Assembly: GCF_014199935.1 (NCBI RefSeq)
Contig: NZ_JACHOP010000024.1
Span: 22,078 to 86,077, forward strand
DNA length: 64,000 bases
From: Methylorubrum rhodinum
GTDB taxonomy: Bacteria; Pseudomonadota; Alphaproteobacteria; Rhizobiales; Beijerinckiaceae
Direction: 5' to 3'
In this document: piece by piece, positions 43,135-51,664 of the stretch
Position numbering within the stretch: position 1 is the first letter of the stretch
How the letters are laid out: the number at the start of each line of letters is the position of its first letter
Translations under genes and position numbers: made by a program
Notes under the pieces: generated by a model
Told to the model about the DNA's origin: nothing
The model's database searches: none
What the model saw: only the letters and a program-made list of their open reading frames with translations

Positions 43135-45345
43135 ATGTCCGCGAGACTCCGCCTCGATTCCGCGGTGACGCCACGGACCGATTCGCGTCCTCACGTCACG
43201 GCCTCACCGCACGGGCCCGACATCATGACCCTGACGATCCACGAAGATTTCGCCCTGATCGCCGCCGACTGGTTCTGGGAGACGGACGCCGAAGGGCGCT
43301 TCAGCCATGTCTCGACCGAGGCCGAGCGCTTCCTCGGCCGACCGGTCGCCGCCGTGCTCGGGATCGCGCGCCGGGCCCTGGCCCAGGAGACGGACGGCGA
43401 GGCCGGAGCCGACGGGTTGCCGGCCTACCACGACGCGCTCGCCGCGCGGCGCCCGTTCCGCGACCTGACCTATCGCTACCGCCATCCCGACGGCGCCCCG
43501 CGCTGGTTCGAGATCAGCGGCCGCCCGCGCTTCTCGGCGGAGGGCGCGTTCCTCGGCTATCGCGGCGTCGGCAGCGACGTGAGCGAGCAGCACCGCACCC
43601 GCGACGCGCTGATGGCGGCCCATGCCGAGATCAGCGAGCAGAACCGGCTCTTCGACGCGGCGCTGGAGAACATGAGCCAGGGCCTGTGCCTGTTCGATGC
43701 CGGGCACCGGCTGCTGGTGTGGAACCGGCGCTATCTCGAGATGTTCGGGCTGGCGGCGGACGCCCTCCAGGTCGGCATGAGCCAGCGGGCGGTGATCGAG
43801 CTGCTGGTGCGCCTCGGACGCTACCGGAGCGAGGCAACGGTCGATTCGGTCAGCGAGGGCACGCGCACCTCGCTCGCCGCCGAGGGTCCGAAATCGCTGA
43901 TGCGCGAACTCGCCGACGGGCGGATCATCGCCGCGACCCACCGGCCGATGCCGGGCGGCGGCTGGGTCGCGACCTTCGAGGACATCACCGAGCGGCGGCG
44001 CAACGAGGCCCGCATCATCCACATGGCCCGCCACGACGGGCTGACCGACCTGCCCAACCGCACGGCGCTCCGCGAGGTCGGTGCCGAGCTGCTGCGCCAG
44101 GTCCACGAGGCCGGCGCGGGGCTCGCGGTGCTCTGCCTCGACCTCGACCGGTTCAAGCCGGTCAACGACAGCTTCGGCCACGCCGTCGGCGACGGCCTGC
44201 TCAAGGCGGTGGCGGCGCGGCTGCGGACGAAGGTGCGCGGGCGCGACGTGGTCGCCCGGCTCGGCGGCGACGAGTTCGCGGTGCTCTACGCGGTCGACGA
44301 CGCGGACGGCGCGGCGGCGCTCGCCCAGCGCCTGATCCGGGCCGTCAGCGCCCCCTACCGGCTCGACGGCGTCACCGCCGAGATCGGCATGAGCGTTGGC
44401 ATCGCGCTCGCCGGTCCCGACGCGGGCGGCGGGCACGACATCGAGCGCCTGCTGAAGGAGGCCGACATGGCCCTCTACGAGGCCAAGGCCGAGGGCCGCG
44501 GCACCTTCCGCCTGTTCGAGCCGAAGATGGACGAGACCGCCCGCGAGCGCCTCGTGCTGGAGCGCGAATTGCGCGAGGCCCTCCGGGACGGCCTGTTCGA
44601 GCTGCACTACCAGCCGCTGGTCGATCTTTCCGACGACCGCATCAAGGGCATGGAGGCGCTGGTGCGCTGGCGCCATCCCGAGCGGGGCCTCGTCAGCCCG
44701 GCCCTGTTCATCCCGCTCGCCGAGGAGACCGGCCTGATCGTGCCCCTCGGCGCCTGGGTGCTGGCCCAGGCCTGCCGCGACGCCGCCGGCTGGCCCGGCG
44801 GGATCAGCGTCGCGGTCAACGTCTCGCCGATCCAGCTGCGCCATCGCGGCTTCGCGCAGGGCGTGCTCGCCGCGCTCGCGGGCAGCGGGCTTCCGGCGAC
44901 CCGGCTCGAACTGGAGATCACCGAGAGCGTGCTCCTCGACGACACCGAGGCCAATCTCGAGACGCTGCACACCCTGCGCCGGCTCGGCGTGCGCATCTCC
45001 ATGGACGATTTCGGCACCGGTTATTCCTCGATCAGCTACCTGCGCCGCTTCCCCTTCGACAAGATCAAGATCGACCGCTCCTTCGTGCGCGACTGCGCCG
45101 CGAGCCCGGATGCCGGCGCGATCATCCGCGCCATCGTCAGCCTCGGCGAGAGCCTCGGCATCACGACGCTGGTCGAGGGCGTCGAGACCGAGCCGCAGCT
45201 CGCCGCCGTCCGGGCCGAGGGCGCGCGCGAGGTGCAGGGCTTCCTGTTCAGCCCGCCCCGGCCCGCCGACGAGATCGCGGCTCTGCTCGCCGCGCAGGAC
45301 GTGGCTCTGCTCGCTGCGCAGGACGTGGCGACGATGGCGGCGTGA
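43135..45345 (+). CDS. PAS-GGDEF-EAL cyclic di-GMP protein
   Basis: 736 aa with no membrane segment. Two PAS domains (IAADWFWETDAEGRFSHVST; LENMSQGLCLFDAGHRLLVW) lead to a GGDEF domain with an intact active site (ARLGGDEFAVLYAV) and an EAL domain beginning LHYQPLVDLSDDRIKGMEAL, with MDDFGTGYSS and VEGVETEPQL. Both cyclase and phosphodiesterase signatures are kept. Net direction unknown. The C-terminus carries a duplicated eight-residue LLAAQDVA unit. Confidence 0.93.
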   Translation: MSARLRLDSAVTPRTDSRPHVTASPHGPDIMTLTIHEDFALIAADWFWETDAEGRFSHVSTEAERFLGRPVAAVLGIARRALAQETDGEAGADGLPAYHDALAARRPFRDLTYRYRHPDGAPRWFEISGRPRFSAEGAFLGYRGVGSDVSEQHRTRDALMAAHAEISEQNRLFDAALENMSQGLCLFDAGHRLLVWNRRYLEMFGLAADALQVGMSQRAVIELLVRLGRYRSEATVDSVSEGTRTSLAAEGPKSLMRELADGRIIAATHRPMPGGGWVATFEDITERRRNEARIIHMARHDGLTDLPNRTALREVGAELLRQVHEAGAGLAVLCLDLDRFKPVNDSFGHAVGDGLLKAVAARLRTKVRGRDVVARLGGDEFAVLYAVDDADGAAALAQRLIRAVSAPYRLDGVTAEIGMSVGIALAGPDAGGGHDIERLLKEADMALYEAKAEGRGTFRLFEPKMDETARERLVLERELREALRDGLFELHYQPLVDLSDDRIKGMEALVRWRHPERGLVSPALFIPLAEETGLIVPLGAWVLAQACRDAAGWPGGISVAVNVSPIQLRHRGFAQGVLAALAGSGLPATRLELEITESVLLDDTEANLETLHTLRRLGVRISMDDFGTGYSSISYLRRFPFDKIKIDRSFVRDCAASPDAGAIIRAIVSLGESLGITTLVEGVETEPQLAAVRAEGAREVQGFLFSPPRPADEIAALLAAQDVALLAAQDVATMAA

Positions 45346-45390
45346 ACGCCGTATCGACCGTCCGGGCGGCGGGTCGAAATGTTAATCGGC

Positions 45391-45416
45391 GGAACATGAC
45401 GGCGCGAGCCTTCGTT
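45391..45416 (+). promoter_or_regulatory. EcfG-type general stress promoter upstream of csbD
   Basis: GGAAC (45391-45395), a 17-base spacer and CGTT (45413-45416) match the alphaproteobacterial EcfG (sigma-EcfG/PhyR) consensus exactly. It sits 64 bases before the CsbD ATG. CsbD proteins are usually stress-induced, which supports the call. Confidence 0.75.
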
Positions 45417-45479
45417 GCCCTCCCGACCGGCCGAACCCGACGCAGCGTCGGGACGCGCCACGGACACGGGAGACGCGCC

Positions 45480-45683
45480 ATGAGCAGCACCGTCGACAAG
45501 ATCAAGGGCCTCGCCAACGAGGCCGCGGGCAACGTCAAGCAGGGCATCGGCAAGGCCACCGACAACGAGCGGCTCCAGGCCGACGGCAAGGCCCAGGAGG
45601 TCAAGGGCGAGGGCCAGCAGCTCAAGGGCGATGCCAAGAAGGCCGCGGGCGACGCCGCCGACGCGGTGAAGGGCAAGGTCTGA
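45480..45683 (+). CDS. CsbD-family stress protein
   Basis: 67 aa, highly charged: DKIKGLANEAAGNVKQGIGK, then NERLQADGKAQEVKGEGQQL and a Lys/Ala tail. This is the CsbD-like pattern, a disordered general-stress protein. ATG at 45480 follows GGGAGA. It is probably driven by the EcfG-type promoter at 45391-45416. Confidence 0.92.
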   Translation: MSSTVDKIKGLANEAAGNVKQGIGKATDNERLQADGKAQEVKGEGQQLKGDAKKAAGDAADAVKGKV

Positions 45684-45760
45684 TCCGAGGCCGGGCGAGG
45701 GCTCCAGGCTCTCCGCCCGGCGAACCGCTTCGCCCCGGACACGTTTTCCGCTCCATCGAC

Positions 45761-45786
45761 GGAACGAACCGGGCAGCTTGGCAATT
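45761..45786 (+). promoter_or_regulatory. Weak EcfG-like promoter candidate upstream of DUF1328 gene
   Basis: GGAAC (45761-45765) followed after 17 bases by AATT (45783-45786). The -35 matches the EcfG consensus but the -10 departs from CGTT. DUF1328 genes are commonly stress-induced, so it is recorded as a candidate only. Confidence 0.3.
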
Positions 45787-45819
45787 CTTCAAGCCAGAAC
45801 GGACCTTTAGGAGGATACC

Positions 45820-45996
45820 ATGATCGGTTGGGCTGTTACCTTCCTCGTCGTCGCCCTGGTGGCCGCGCTGCTCGGCTTCGGCGGCATTGCCGGCACCGCC
45901 ATGGAGGCGGCCAAGATCGTCTTCTTCGTCGCCATCGCGCTGTTCCTGATCTCGGCGGTGATGGGCGCCGTGCGCGGTCGCTCGCCGCGGCTCTGA
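45820..45996 (+). CDS. DUF1328 small membrane protein
   Basis: 58 aa. It begins IGWAVTFLVVALVAALLGFG, then GIAGTAMEAAKIVFFVAIAL and FLISAVMGAVRGRSP. These are two transmembrane helices, the standard DUF1328 form. A strong AGGAGG site (45810-45815) lies five bases before the ATG. It follows csbD by 136 bases and ends at a clear terminator. Probably an envelope stress protein. Confidence 0.9.
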   Translation: MIGWAVTFLVVALVAALLGFGGIAGTAMEAAKIVFFVAIALFLISAVMGAVRGRSPRL

Positions 45997-46038
45997 CGAC
46001 GACAGTGTAGCCCGGGCCCCTCGGCCCGGTTCAGGAGA

Positions 46039-46067
46039 GGCGGCCCTCGGGGCCGCCTTTTCCTTTT
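46039..46067 (+). terminator. Intrinsic terminator after the DUF1328 gene
   Basis: An eight-pair stem GGCGGCCC/GGGCCGCC (46039-46046 with 46050-46057), loop TCG, then TTTTCCTTTT. It lies 42 bases after the stop. Confidence 0.85.
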
Positions 46068-46098
46068 GCGCGGCCCCTCGCTCTGCTAAGGGGCCGGG

Positions 46099-47994
46099 AT
46101 GACCGACACCACAGACCCCACCCAGCCCGCGCCCGCGGAAAAAGCTGCCGCGCCTGCGGAAGCCGCCGCCGCGCCCGAGGGCGAGCGCATCGCCAAGGCC
46201 ATCGCACGCGCCGGCATCGCCTCGCGCCGCGACGCGGAGGCCCTGATCGAGGCCGGCCGCGTCACCCTGAACGGGCAGGTGCTGGCCTCGCCCGCGATCA
46301 ACGTGACGGATGCCGACCGCATCACCGTCGACGGCGAGCCGCTGCCGGCCCGCGAGCGCACCCGGCTGTGGATCCTGCACAAGCCCCGCGGCGTCGTCAC
46401 CACCGCCCGCGACCCCGAGGGGCGCGCCACCGTGTTCGACGGCCTGCCCGACGACCTGCCCCGCGTCGTCGCCATCGGCCGGCTCGACATCAACACCGAA
46501 GGCCTGCTGCTGCTCACCAACGACGGCGGGCTCGCCAAGGTGATCGCCCACCCCGACACCGGCTGGCTGCGCCGCTACCGCGTGCGCGCCTTCGGCGACG
46601 TGAACCAGGCCGACCTCGACAAGCTCAGGAAGGGCGTGACCGTCGACGGAATGGAGTACGGCCCCGTCGAGGCGACGCTGGACCGGGCGCAGGGCGACAA
46701 CGTCTGGCTGACGCTCGGCCTGCGCGAGGGCAAGAACCGCGAGGTCAAGCGCATCCTCGAACATCTCGGCCTGTCGGTGAACCGCCTGATCCGGCTCTCG
46801 TTCGGGCCGTTCCAGCTCGGCGACCTCGAAGTCGGGCTGGTGGAGGAGATCCGCACCAAGGTGCTCAAGGAGCAGCTCGGCAAGACGCTGGCCGAGGAGG
46901 CCGGCGTCGATTTCGAGAGCCCGGTGCGCGAGGCGATCGCCCCGTTCGGAAGCCCAAAGAAGGCGGCGAAAGCCGCCGCCCGCGGGGCGGAGACCGAGCG
47001 CCCGGCGCCGCGGGCGCGCAGCGCCGGCGCCCGCCCGCCGCGCGACCCGGCCCGTCCCGCCGCGCCGGCGCGGGGGGCCGTGCGCGCCCCGGCAAAGCCG
47101 CAGCGCGCCGCTTCGCCCACCGTCTGGCGGGCGGACGACGAGGATCGCCCCCGCGCCGCGAAGGTGCCGCGTCGCGGCGGCGACCCCAAGGCCGCCCGCG
47201 CGGCGGCGGCCGAGCGCGGCCGCGAGCGGGTCGGCGCCATCAAGGCGGTCGGCGAGCGCCGGGTGCTGGTGGAGCGGCTCAAGGCCTCGCCCGAGGCCCC
47301 GGCTCCCGAGCCGCACCGCCGCGTCCGCTTCCGCAACCACGAGGAGGGCGCCGAGCGGCCGGAGCGCCGGCCGCGTGAGGATCGTCCGGAGCGGGGCGAC
47401 GCGCGTTCGGCCGCGCCGCGCCGGGCGCCCTCGGGCGATGCCCGCCCCCGCCGCCGCGACGAGGACGGCGCCTCCGAGCGCCGCGGCCCGCCCCGCGAGC
47501 GCGGCGAGGGCGAGGGCCGCCCCCCGCGGGAGCACGGCGAGGGCGCGCCCCGCCGCGAACGGTCCTTCGATGCCGGCGCTCCGGAGCGCCGCGGCCCCCC
47601 GCGCGACCGGCCGCGGCCCGAGCGGTCGGCCGACGGCGAGCGTCCGGCCCGCGCCCCGCGCGGCGACACCCGCTCCGAAGGCCGGCCCGAGCGCGGCGGC
47701 TTCAAGGGCGGCGGCAAAACCGTCGGCGACAGGCCCGCGGGTGGCAAACCCTTCGGCGGCAAGCCGGGCTTCAAGGGCGGCGCGCGCCAGGGCGAGGCGC
47801 GCGACGGCGCCAAGGGTGGTGGGTTCAAGGGCGGCTTCAAGGCCGGCGGCGGCGGTCGTCCGGGCGGCGGGTTCAAGCCCGGCGGTGCGCGGCCGGGCGG
47901 CTCTCGTCCCGGCGGTGCGGGCGGCGGCGGCCGGCCCGGCGGCAAGCCCGGCGGGTCCCGCGGCGGTGGGCGTCCGCCGCGCGGCGGCGCCTGA
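46099..47994 (+). CDS. rluB: RluB/RsuA-family pseudouridine synthase with long Arg/Gly-rich tail
   Basis: 631 aa. An S4 RNA-binding domain (IAKAIARAGIASRRDAEALI) is followed by the catalytic domain with Asp in AIGRLDINTEGLLLLTNDGG and the motif LREGKNREVKRILEHLGL. It should modify 23S rRNA, most likely the RluB site. The enzyme core ends near residue 285. The remaining 345 residues are low-complexity: first Arg/Pro/Ala/Glu-rich, then Gly/Lys/Arg repeats such as KGGGFKGGFKAGGGG. The tail is probably disordered and RNA-binding. The GC-rich repeats open spurious frames on the other strand. Confidence 0.92.
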   Translation: MTDTTDPTQPAPAEKAAAPAEAAAAPEGERIAKAIARAGIASRRDAEALIEAGRVTLNGQVLASPAINVTDADRITVDGEPLPARERTRLWILHKPRGVVTTARDPEGRATVFDGLPDDLPRVVAIGRLDINTEGLLLLTNDGGLAKVIAHPDTGWLRRYRVRAFGDVNQADLDKLRKGVTVDGMEYGPVEATLDRAQGDNVWLTLGLREGKNREVKRILEHLGLSVNRLIRLSFGPFQLGDLEVGLVEEIRTKVLKEQLGKTLAEEAGVDFESPVREAIAPFGSPKKAAKAAARGAETERPAPRARSAGARPPRDPARPAAPARGAVRAPAKPQRAASPTVWRADDEDRPRAAKVPRRGGDPKAARAAAAERGRERVGAIKAVGERRVLVERLKASPEAPAPEPHRRVRFRNHEEGAERPERRPREDRPERGDARSAAPRRAPSGDARPRRRDEDGASERRGPPRERGEGEGRPPREHGEGAPRRERSFDAGAPERRGPPRDRPRPERSADGERPARAPRGDTRSEGRPERGGFKGGGKTVGDRPAGGKPFGGKPGFKGGARQGEARDGAKGGGFKGGFKAGGGGRPGGGFKPGGARPGGSRPGGAGGGGRPGGKPGGSRGGGRPPRGGA

Positions 47995-48022
47995 TGCGGC
48001 CGGCCGGAGCGGCTGACACGCC

Positions 48023-48580
48023 GTGAGGATCGTCGGCGGGGATTGGCGGGGGCGCCGGCTCGCCGGGCCCAAGGGGAACGGCATCCGCCCGACCTCCGAC
48101 CGCCTGCGCGAGGCCCTGTTCAACGTCCTGGCCCACGCCTACGACGACCCGGTCGAGGGCGCGACCGTGCTCGACCTGTTCTCCGGCACCGGCGCGCTCG
48201 CCTTCGAGGCCCTGTCGCGGGGCGCGGCCTTCGCGCTCCTCGTCGATGACGGCCGCGAGGCCGGCAACCTGATCCGCGACAACCTCGCGGCGCTCGATGG
48301 CCGGGCTCGCGCCCGCCTGATCCGCCGCGACGCGACCCGCCTCGGCCCCAGCGCCGACCCGCCCGCGACCCTGATCTTCTGCGACCCGCCCTACGGCAAG
48401 GGTCTCGCCCCCGCGGCGCTCACCGCTGCCGCCAAGGGCGGCTGGCTCGCCGTGAGCGCCCTCGTCCTCGTCGAGGAGGTGGCGAGCGCCGGCCCGGTCC
48501 TGCCCGAGGGTTCTTTTCGTGAGTTGGAGCGGCGGAGCTACGGCGAGACCGCGGTGACGTTCGCGCGGTTCGAGGGGTAG
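48023..48580 (+). CDS. rsmD: 16S rRNA (guanine-966-N2)-methyltransferase RsmD
   Basis: 185 aa. The N-terminus RIVGGDWRGRRLAGPKG, then GIRPTSDRLREALFNVL and the SAM site VLDLFSGTGALAFEALSRG, are diagnostic. The catalytic motif is IFCDPPYGKGL. The start is GTG at 48023. It follows rluB by 28 bases on the same strand, giving two rRNA-modifying genes in likely one transcript. Confidence 0.95.
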   Translation: MRIVGGDWRGRRLAGPKGNGIRPTSDRLREALFNVLAHAYDDPVEGATVLDLFSGTGALAFEALSRGAAFALLVDDGREAGNLIRDNLAALDGRARARLIRRDATRLGPSADPPATLIFCDPPYGKGLAPAALTAAAKGGWLAVSALVLVEEVASAGPVLPEGSFRELERRSYGETAVTFARFEG

Positions 48581-48696
48581 GCGAGCCGCGCGGTTCCGGT
48601 CCGCGATGGCGCCCGCGACATCGGCCGCTCGGCACATGATGCCCCTTCCCGGCCCGCTGCCCTATCTCGGTCGGGCACGCCCGCGAAGGAGGCCCC

Positions 48697-49614
48697 ATGC
48701 CGATCTCCCGCCGAACGCTTCTGCACGGGGCGGCGCTCGCCGCCGCCGGGGCCGGATTCAAAGGTCCCAACTCCGCCCGCGCCGCCGAGGAGGCGCTGAT
48801 CGCCCGGCCGATTCCCGACTCCGGCGAGCGGCTGCCGGCGATGGGGATCGGCACCTCGCGCCGCTACGAGGTCGCGGTGACGCCGGAGGCGACCGCGCCC
48901 TTGCGCGAGGCGGTGGAGCGCTTCGTGGCGCTCGGCGGCACGGTGATCGACACCGCCCCGAGCTACGGCACCGCCGAGGACGTGCTCGGCGTGATCCTCG
49001 AAGGCTTACGCGAGAAGATCTTTCTGGCCACCAAGGTCGCGGCGACGGGGCGCGAAGCGGCGGTGGCCGAGACCGAGCGCTCGTTCAAGCGCCTGCGCAC
49101 CGATAAAATCGACCTGATCGCCGTGCACAACCTGATCGACACGGAATCGAACCTCGCGATCCTGCGCGGGCTCAAGGAGAAGGGCCGCATCCGGTATGTC
49201 GGCGTCACGGTCTGGCGCGACGACCAGTTCCCGGCGCTGGAGACGGTGCTGAAGAACGAAAAACTCGACTTCCTCCAGGTCAACTACGCCCTGGACAGCC
49301 GCAAGGCCGCCGAGCGCGTCCTGCCGCTGGCGGCTGAGCGGGGCGTGGCCGTGATGGTCAACGTGCCGTTCGGCCGCGACCGGCTGTTCACCGCCGTGAA
49401 GGGCAAGCCGGTGCCGGATTTCGCGCGTGAGTTCGGCTGCGCGAGCTGGGCGCAGTTCTTCCTGAAATACGTGTTGGGCAACGAGGCCGTCACCTGCCCG
49501 ATCCCCGGCATGGCCAAGGCGCAATACGTCGAGGACAACATGGGCGCCGCCCGCGGGCGCGTGCCGGACGCCACCGAGCGGCGCAAGATGGAGGCCTTCA
49601 TCGATGCGGTCTGA
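48697..49614 (+). CDS. Tat-exported aldo/keto reductase
   Basis: 305 aa. A twin-arginine signal is visible (PISRRTLLHGAALAAAGAGF). The AKR barrel follows with catalytic residues in VIDTAPSYGTAEDVLG (Asp, Tyr), KIFLATKV (Lys) and DLIAVHNLIDT (His). Export of an NAD(P)H-dependent fold is unusual. The stop lies 11 bases into the next gene, which encodes another exported dinucleotide-binding protein. Confidence 0.88.
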   Translation: MPISRRTLLHGAALAAAGAGFKGPNSARAAEEALIARPIPDSGERLPAMGIGTSRRYEVAVTPEATAPLREAVERFVALGGTVIDTAPSYGTAEDVLGVILEGLREKIFLATKVAATGREAAVAETERSFKRLRTDKIDLIAVHNLIDTESNLAILRGLKEKGRIRYVGVTVWRDDQFPALETVLKNEKLDFLQVNYALDSRKAAERVLPLAAERGVAVMVNVPFGRDRLFTAVKGKPVPDFAREFGCASWAQFFLKYVLGNEAVTCPIPGMAKAQYVEDNMGAARGRVPDATERRKMEAFIDAV

Positions 49615-50320
49615 TGCTTTTGCGCGGCGCGCGGTACTCGCGCTCCTGGCGAGCACCCTCGCCTATCCGGCTGTGGCGCAATCCGAAAATCCCAGAAGAA
49701 TCGGGATCGTCGGCGCGGGCAATATCGGCGGCACCCTCGGGCGGCTCTGGCTCAAGGCGGGCTACGAGGTGTTCTTCTCCTCGCGCCATCCGGACGAGCT
49801 GAAGGCCTTGATCGAGGAACTCGGCCCCAAGGCGCGGGCCGGCACCCCGGCCGAAGCGATTGCCTTCGGCAACGCCGTGCTGATCGCGGTGCCCTACAAG
49901 GCCTATCCCGAACTGGGGAAGGAGAACGCCGCCGCGCTGAAGGGCAAGGTGGTGATCGATGCGGGCAACGCCGTGAAGGCGCGCGACGGCGACATCTACG
50001 ACGAGGTGGAGAAGAACGGGATCGGCGCGGTCTCGGCCAAATACCTCGCGGGCGCCCGGATCGTGCGGGCCTTCAACGCGGCCAACTACAGGATCTTCCT
50101 CAAGAATGCGGGGCGCCCCGAGCCGCGCATGGCGGTGCCGATCGCGGGCGACGACCCCAAGGCCCTCGACACCGCCCGCACGCTGGTGAGCGATGCCGGC
50201 TTCGATCCGGTCGTGGTCGGCGAGTTGGATGCAGCCAAGAAATTCGCGATGGGCTCGGCCGGCTTCGGCCATGAGCTGTCGGCGACGGAGCTGAAGGCGA
50301 AGCTCGGGGTCGCGCCTTGA
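49604..50320 (+). CDS. Exported F420/NADP-dependent reductase-like protein
   Basis: 238 aa. A Sec-type signal (ARRAVLALLASTLAYPAVA, probable cleavage AVA-Q) precedes a Rossmann fold of the NADP:F420-oxidoreductase group: IGIVGAGNIGGTLGRLWLKA, EVFFSSRHPDEL and VLIAVPYKAYPE. It overlaps the aldo/keto reductase gene by 11 bases and the transporter by four. The true cofactor is not determinable. Confidence 0.85.
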   Translation: MRSDAFARRAVLALLASTLAYPAVAQSENPRRIGIVGAGNIGGTLGRLWLKAGYEVFFSSRHPDELKALIEELGPKARAGTPAEAIAFGNAVLIAVPYKAYPELGKENAAALKGKVVIDAGNAVKARDGDIYDEVEKNGIGAVSAKYLAGARIVRAFNAANYRIFLKNAGRPEPRMAVPIAGDDPKALDTARTLVSDAGFDPVVVGELDAAKKFAMGSAGFGHELSATELKAKLGVAP

Positions 50321-51651
50321 GCCTGTCCGCCCGGCTCGCGCGCCTCGTCGATATGCGGCCGGGCGAGGGGCCGGCTCTGGCGTGGTCCTGGGCCTACATC
50401 TTCGCGCTGCTGGCGAGCTACTACGTGCTGCGCCCGATCCGCGACCAGATGGGCGTGGCGGGCGGCCTGGAGAACCTGCCCTGGCTGTTCCTGGCGACGC
50501 TCGTCGGGATGCTGGCGCTCAACCTGCCCTTCGCGTGGCTGGTCAAGCGCCTGCCGCGGGCCCGCTTCGTGCCGCTGACCTACCGTTTCTTCATCCTCAA
50601 CATCCTGATCTTCGCCGGGCTGATCGCGGTCACCGAGGGCGAGACGGCGCTCTGGGTGGGGCGCGCCTTCTTCGTCTGGCTGTCGATCTTCAACCTGTTC
50701 GTGGTCTCGATCTTCTGGGCCACGATCGTCGACGTGTTCACCACGGAACAGGGCAAGCGGCTGTTCGGCTTCATCGCCGCGGGCGCCACGCTCGGGGCCA
50801 TCTGCGGCTCGGCGGTGACCGCGACGCTCGCCCGCGACGTGCCGACCTGGGTGCTGCTGGTTGCGGCGGCGGCTTTGCTGGAGGCCGCGGTCTTCGCCAT
50901 GCGGGGCTTGGCCTCCATCATCGGGCGCCTGCACGCGGTGCCGGAGGCGTCCCGCGCGGGCGAGACCATCGGCGGCGACGTGTGGGCCGGCGTCCGGCGC
51001 ACGCTCGCCTCGCCCTACCTCCTCAATATCGCTGGGTTCCTGATGCTGTTCTCGGTGACGGCGACGTTCCTGTATTTCGAGCAGGCGGCGGTGGCCAAGC
51101 GGAGCTTTTCGGATCGGGGCGCGCAGACCGCCTTCTTCGCCACCGTCGATCTCGCGGTGAACGCCCTGACGCTCGGCGTGCAGCTGTTCTTCACCGGCCG
51201 CATCGTGCGGCGGCTCGGCGTCGGCGTGACGCTGGCGCTGCTGCCGTTTGCGAGCATCGTCGGCTTCGCCGCGCTCGCGCTCTCGCCGACGGTCGGCGTG
51301 GTGGTGGTGGTCTATGGGCTGCGCCGGGCCGGCAACTTCGCCATCGCGAGACCGATCCGCGAGGTTCTGTTCACGGTGGTCCCGCGGGAGGATCGCTACA
51401 AGGCGAAAAGCTTCATCGACACGGTGGTCTATCGCCTGGGCGATCAGGTCGGCGCGTGGTCCTATGCCGGGTTGTCGACGCTGGGCTACGGCGGCCACGC
51501 GGCGGCGATCGTCGCCGTGCCGCTCTCGGCGGCGTGGCTCGCCAACGCGCTCTGGCTCGGTCGGGCGCAGGTGGCGCGGCAGCGAGAAGCAGAGCGGGAG
51601 GATGCCCTCCCCCCGGCGGGCCGGGAGGAGGGCGCGGCCGTCACGCGCTGA
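50317..51651 (+). CDS. NTP/NDP exchange transporter-like (TlcC-type) membrane protein
   Basis: 444 aa with about twelve hydrophobic segments. YYVLRPIRDQMGVAGGLENL near the N-terminus and the loop WATIVDVFTTEQGKRLFGFI are typical of the ADP/ATP-translocase-like family found in free-living bacteria. The nucleotide substrate is not established for these relatives. TTG at 50317 overlaps the upstream stop (TTGA). A Glu/Arg-rich tail ends the protein. Confidence 0.82.
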   Translation: MSLSARLARLVDMRPGEGPALAWSWAYIFALLASYYVLRPIRDQMGVAGGLENLPWLFLATLVGMLALNLPFAWLVKRLPRARFVPLTYRFFILNILIFAGLIAVTEGETALWVGRAFFVWLSIFNLFVVSIFWATIVDVFTTEQGKRLFGFIAAGATLGAICGSAVTATLARDVPTWVLLVAAAALLEAAVFAMRGLASIIGRLHAVPEASRAGETIGGDVWAGVRRTLASPYLLNIAGFLMLFSVTATFLYFEQAAVAKRSFSDRGAQTAFFATVDLAVNALTLGVQLFFTGRIVRRLGVGVTLALLPFASIVGFAALALSPTVGVVVVVYGLRRAGNFAIARPIREVLFTVVPREDRYKAKSFIDTVVYRLGDQVGAWSYAGLSTLGYGGHAAAIVAVPLSAAWLANALWLGRAQVARQREAEREDALPPAGREEGAAVTR

Positions 51652-51664
51652 TCGGCGCGCGAGG

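Noticed and set aside
46575..47945. Proline-rich minus-strand open frame opposite the RluB tail
   Set aside because: It arises from the complement of the Gly/Arg repeats. No start context and no family features.
48697..48760. Tat motif considered as chance Arg pair in the aldo/keto reductase
   Set aside because: SRRTLLHGAALAAAGAG has the hydrophobic stretch and Ala-rich end of a true Tat signal, so it was kept as a signal peptide.
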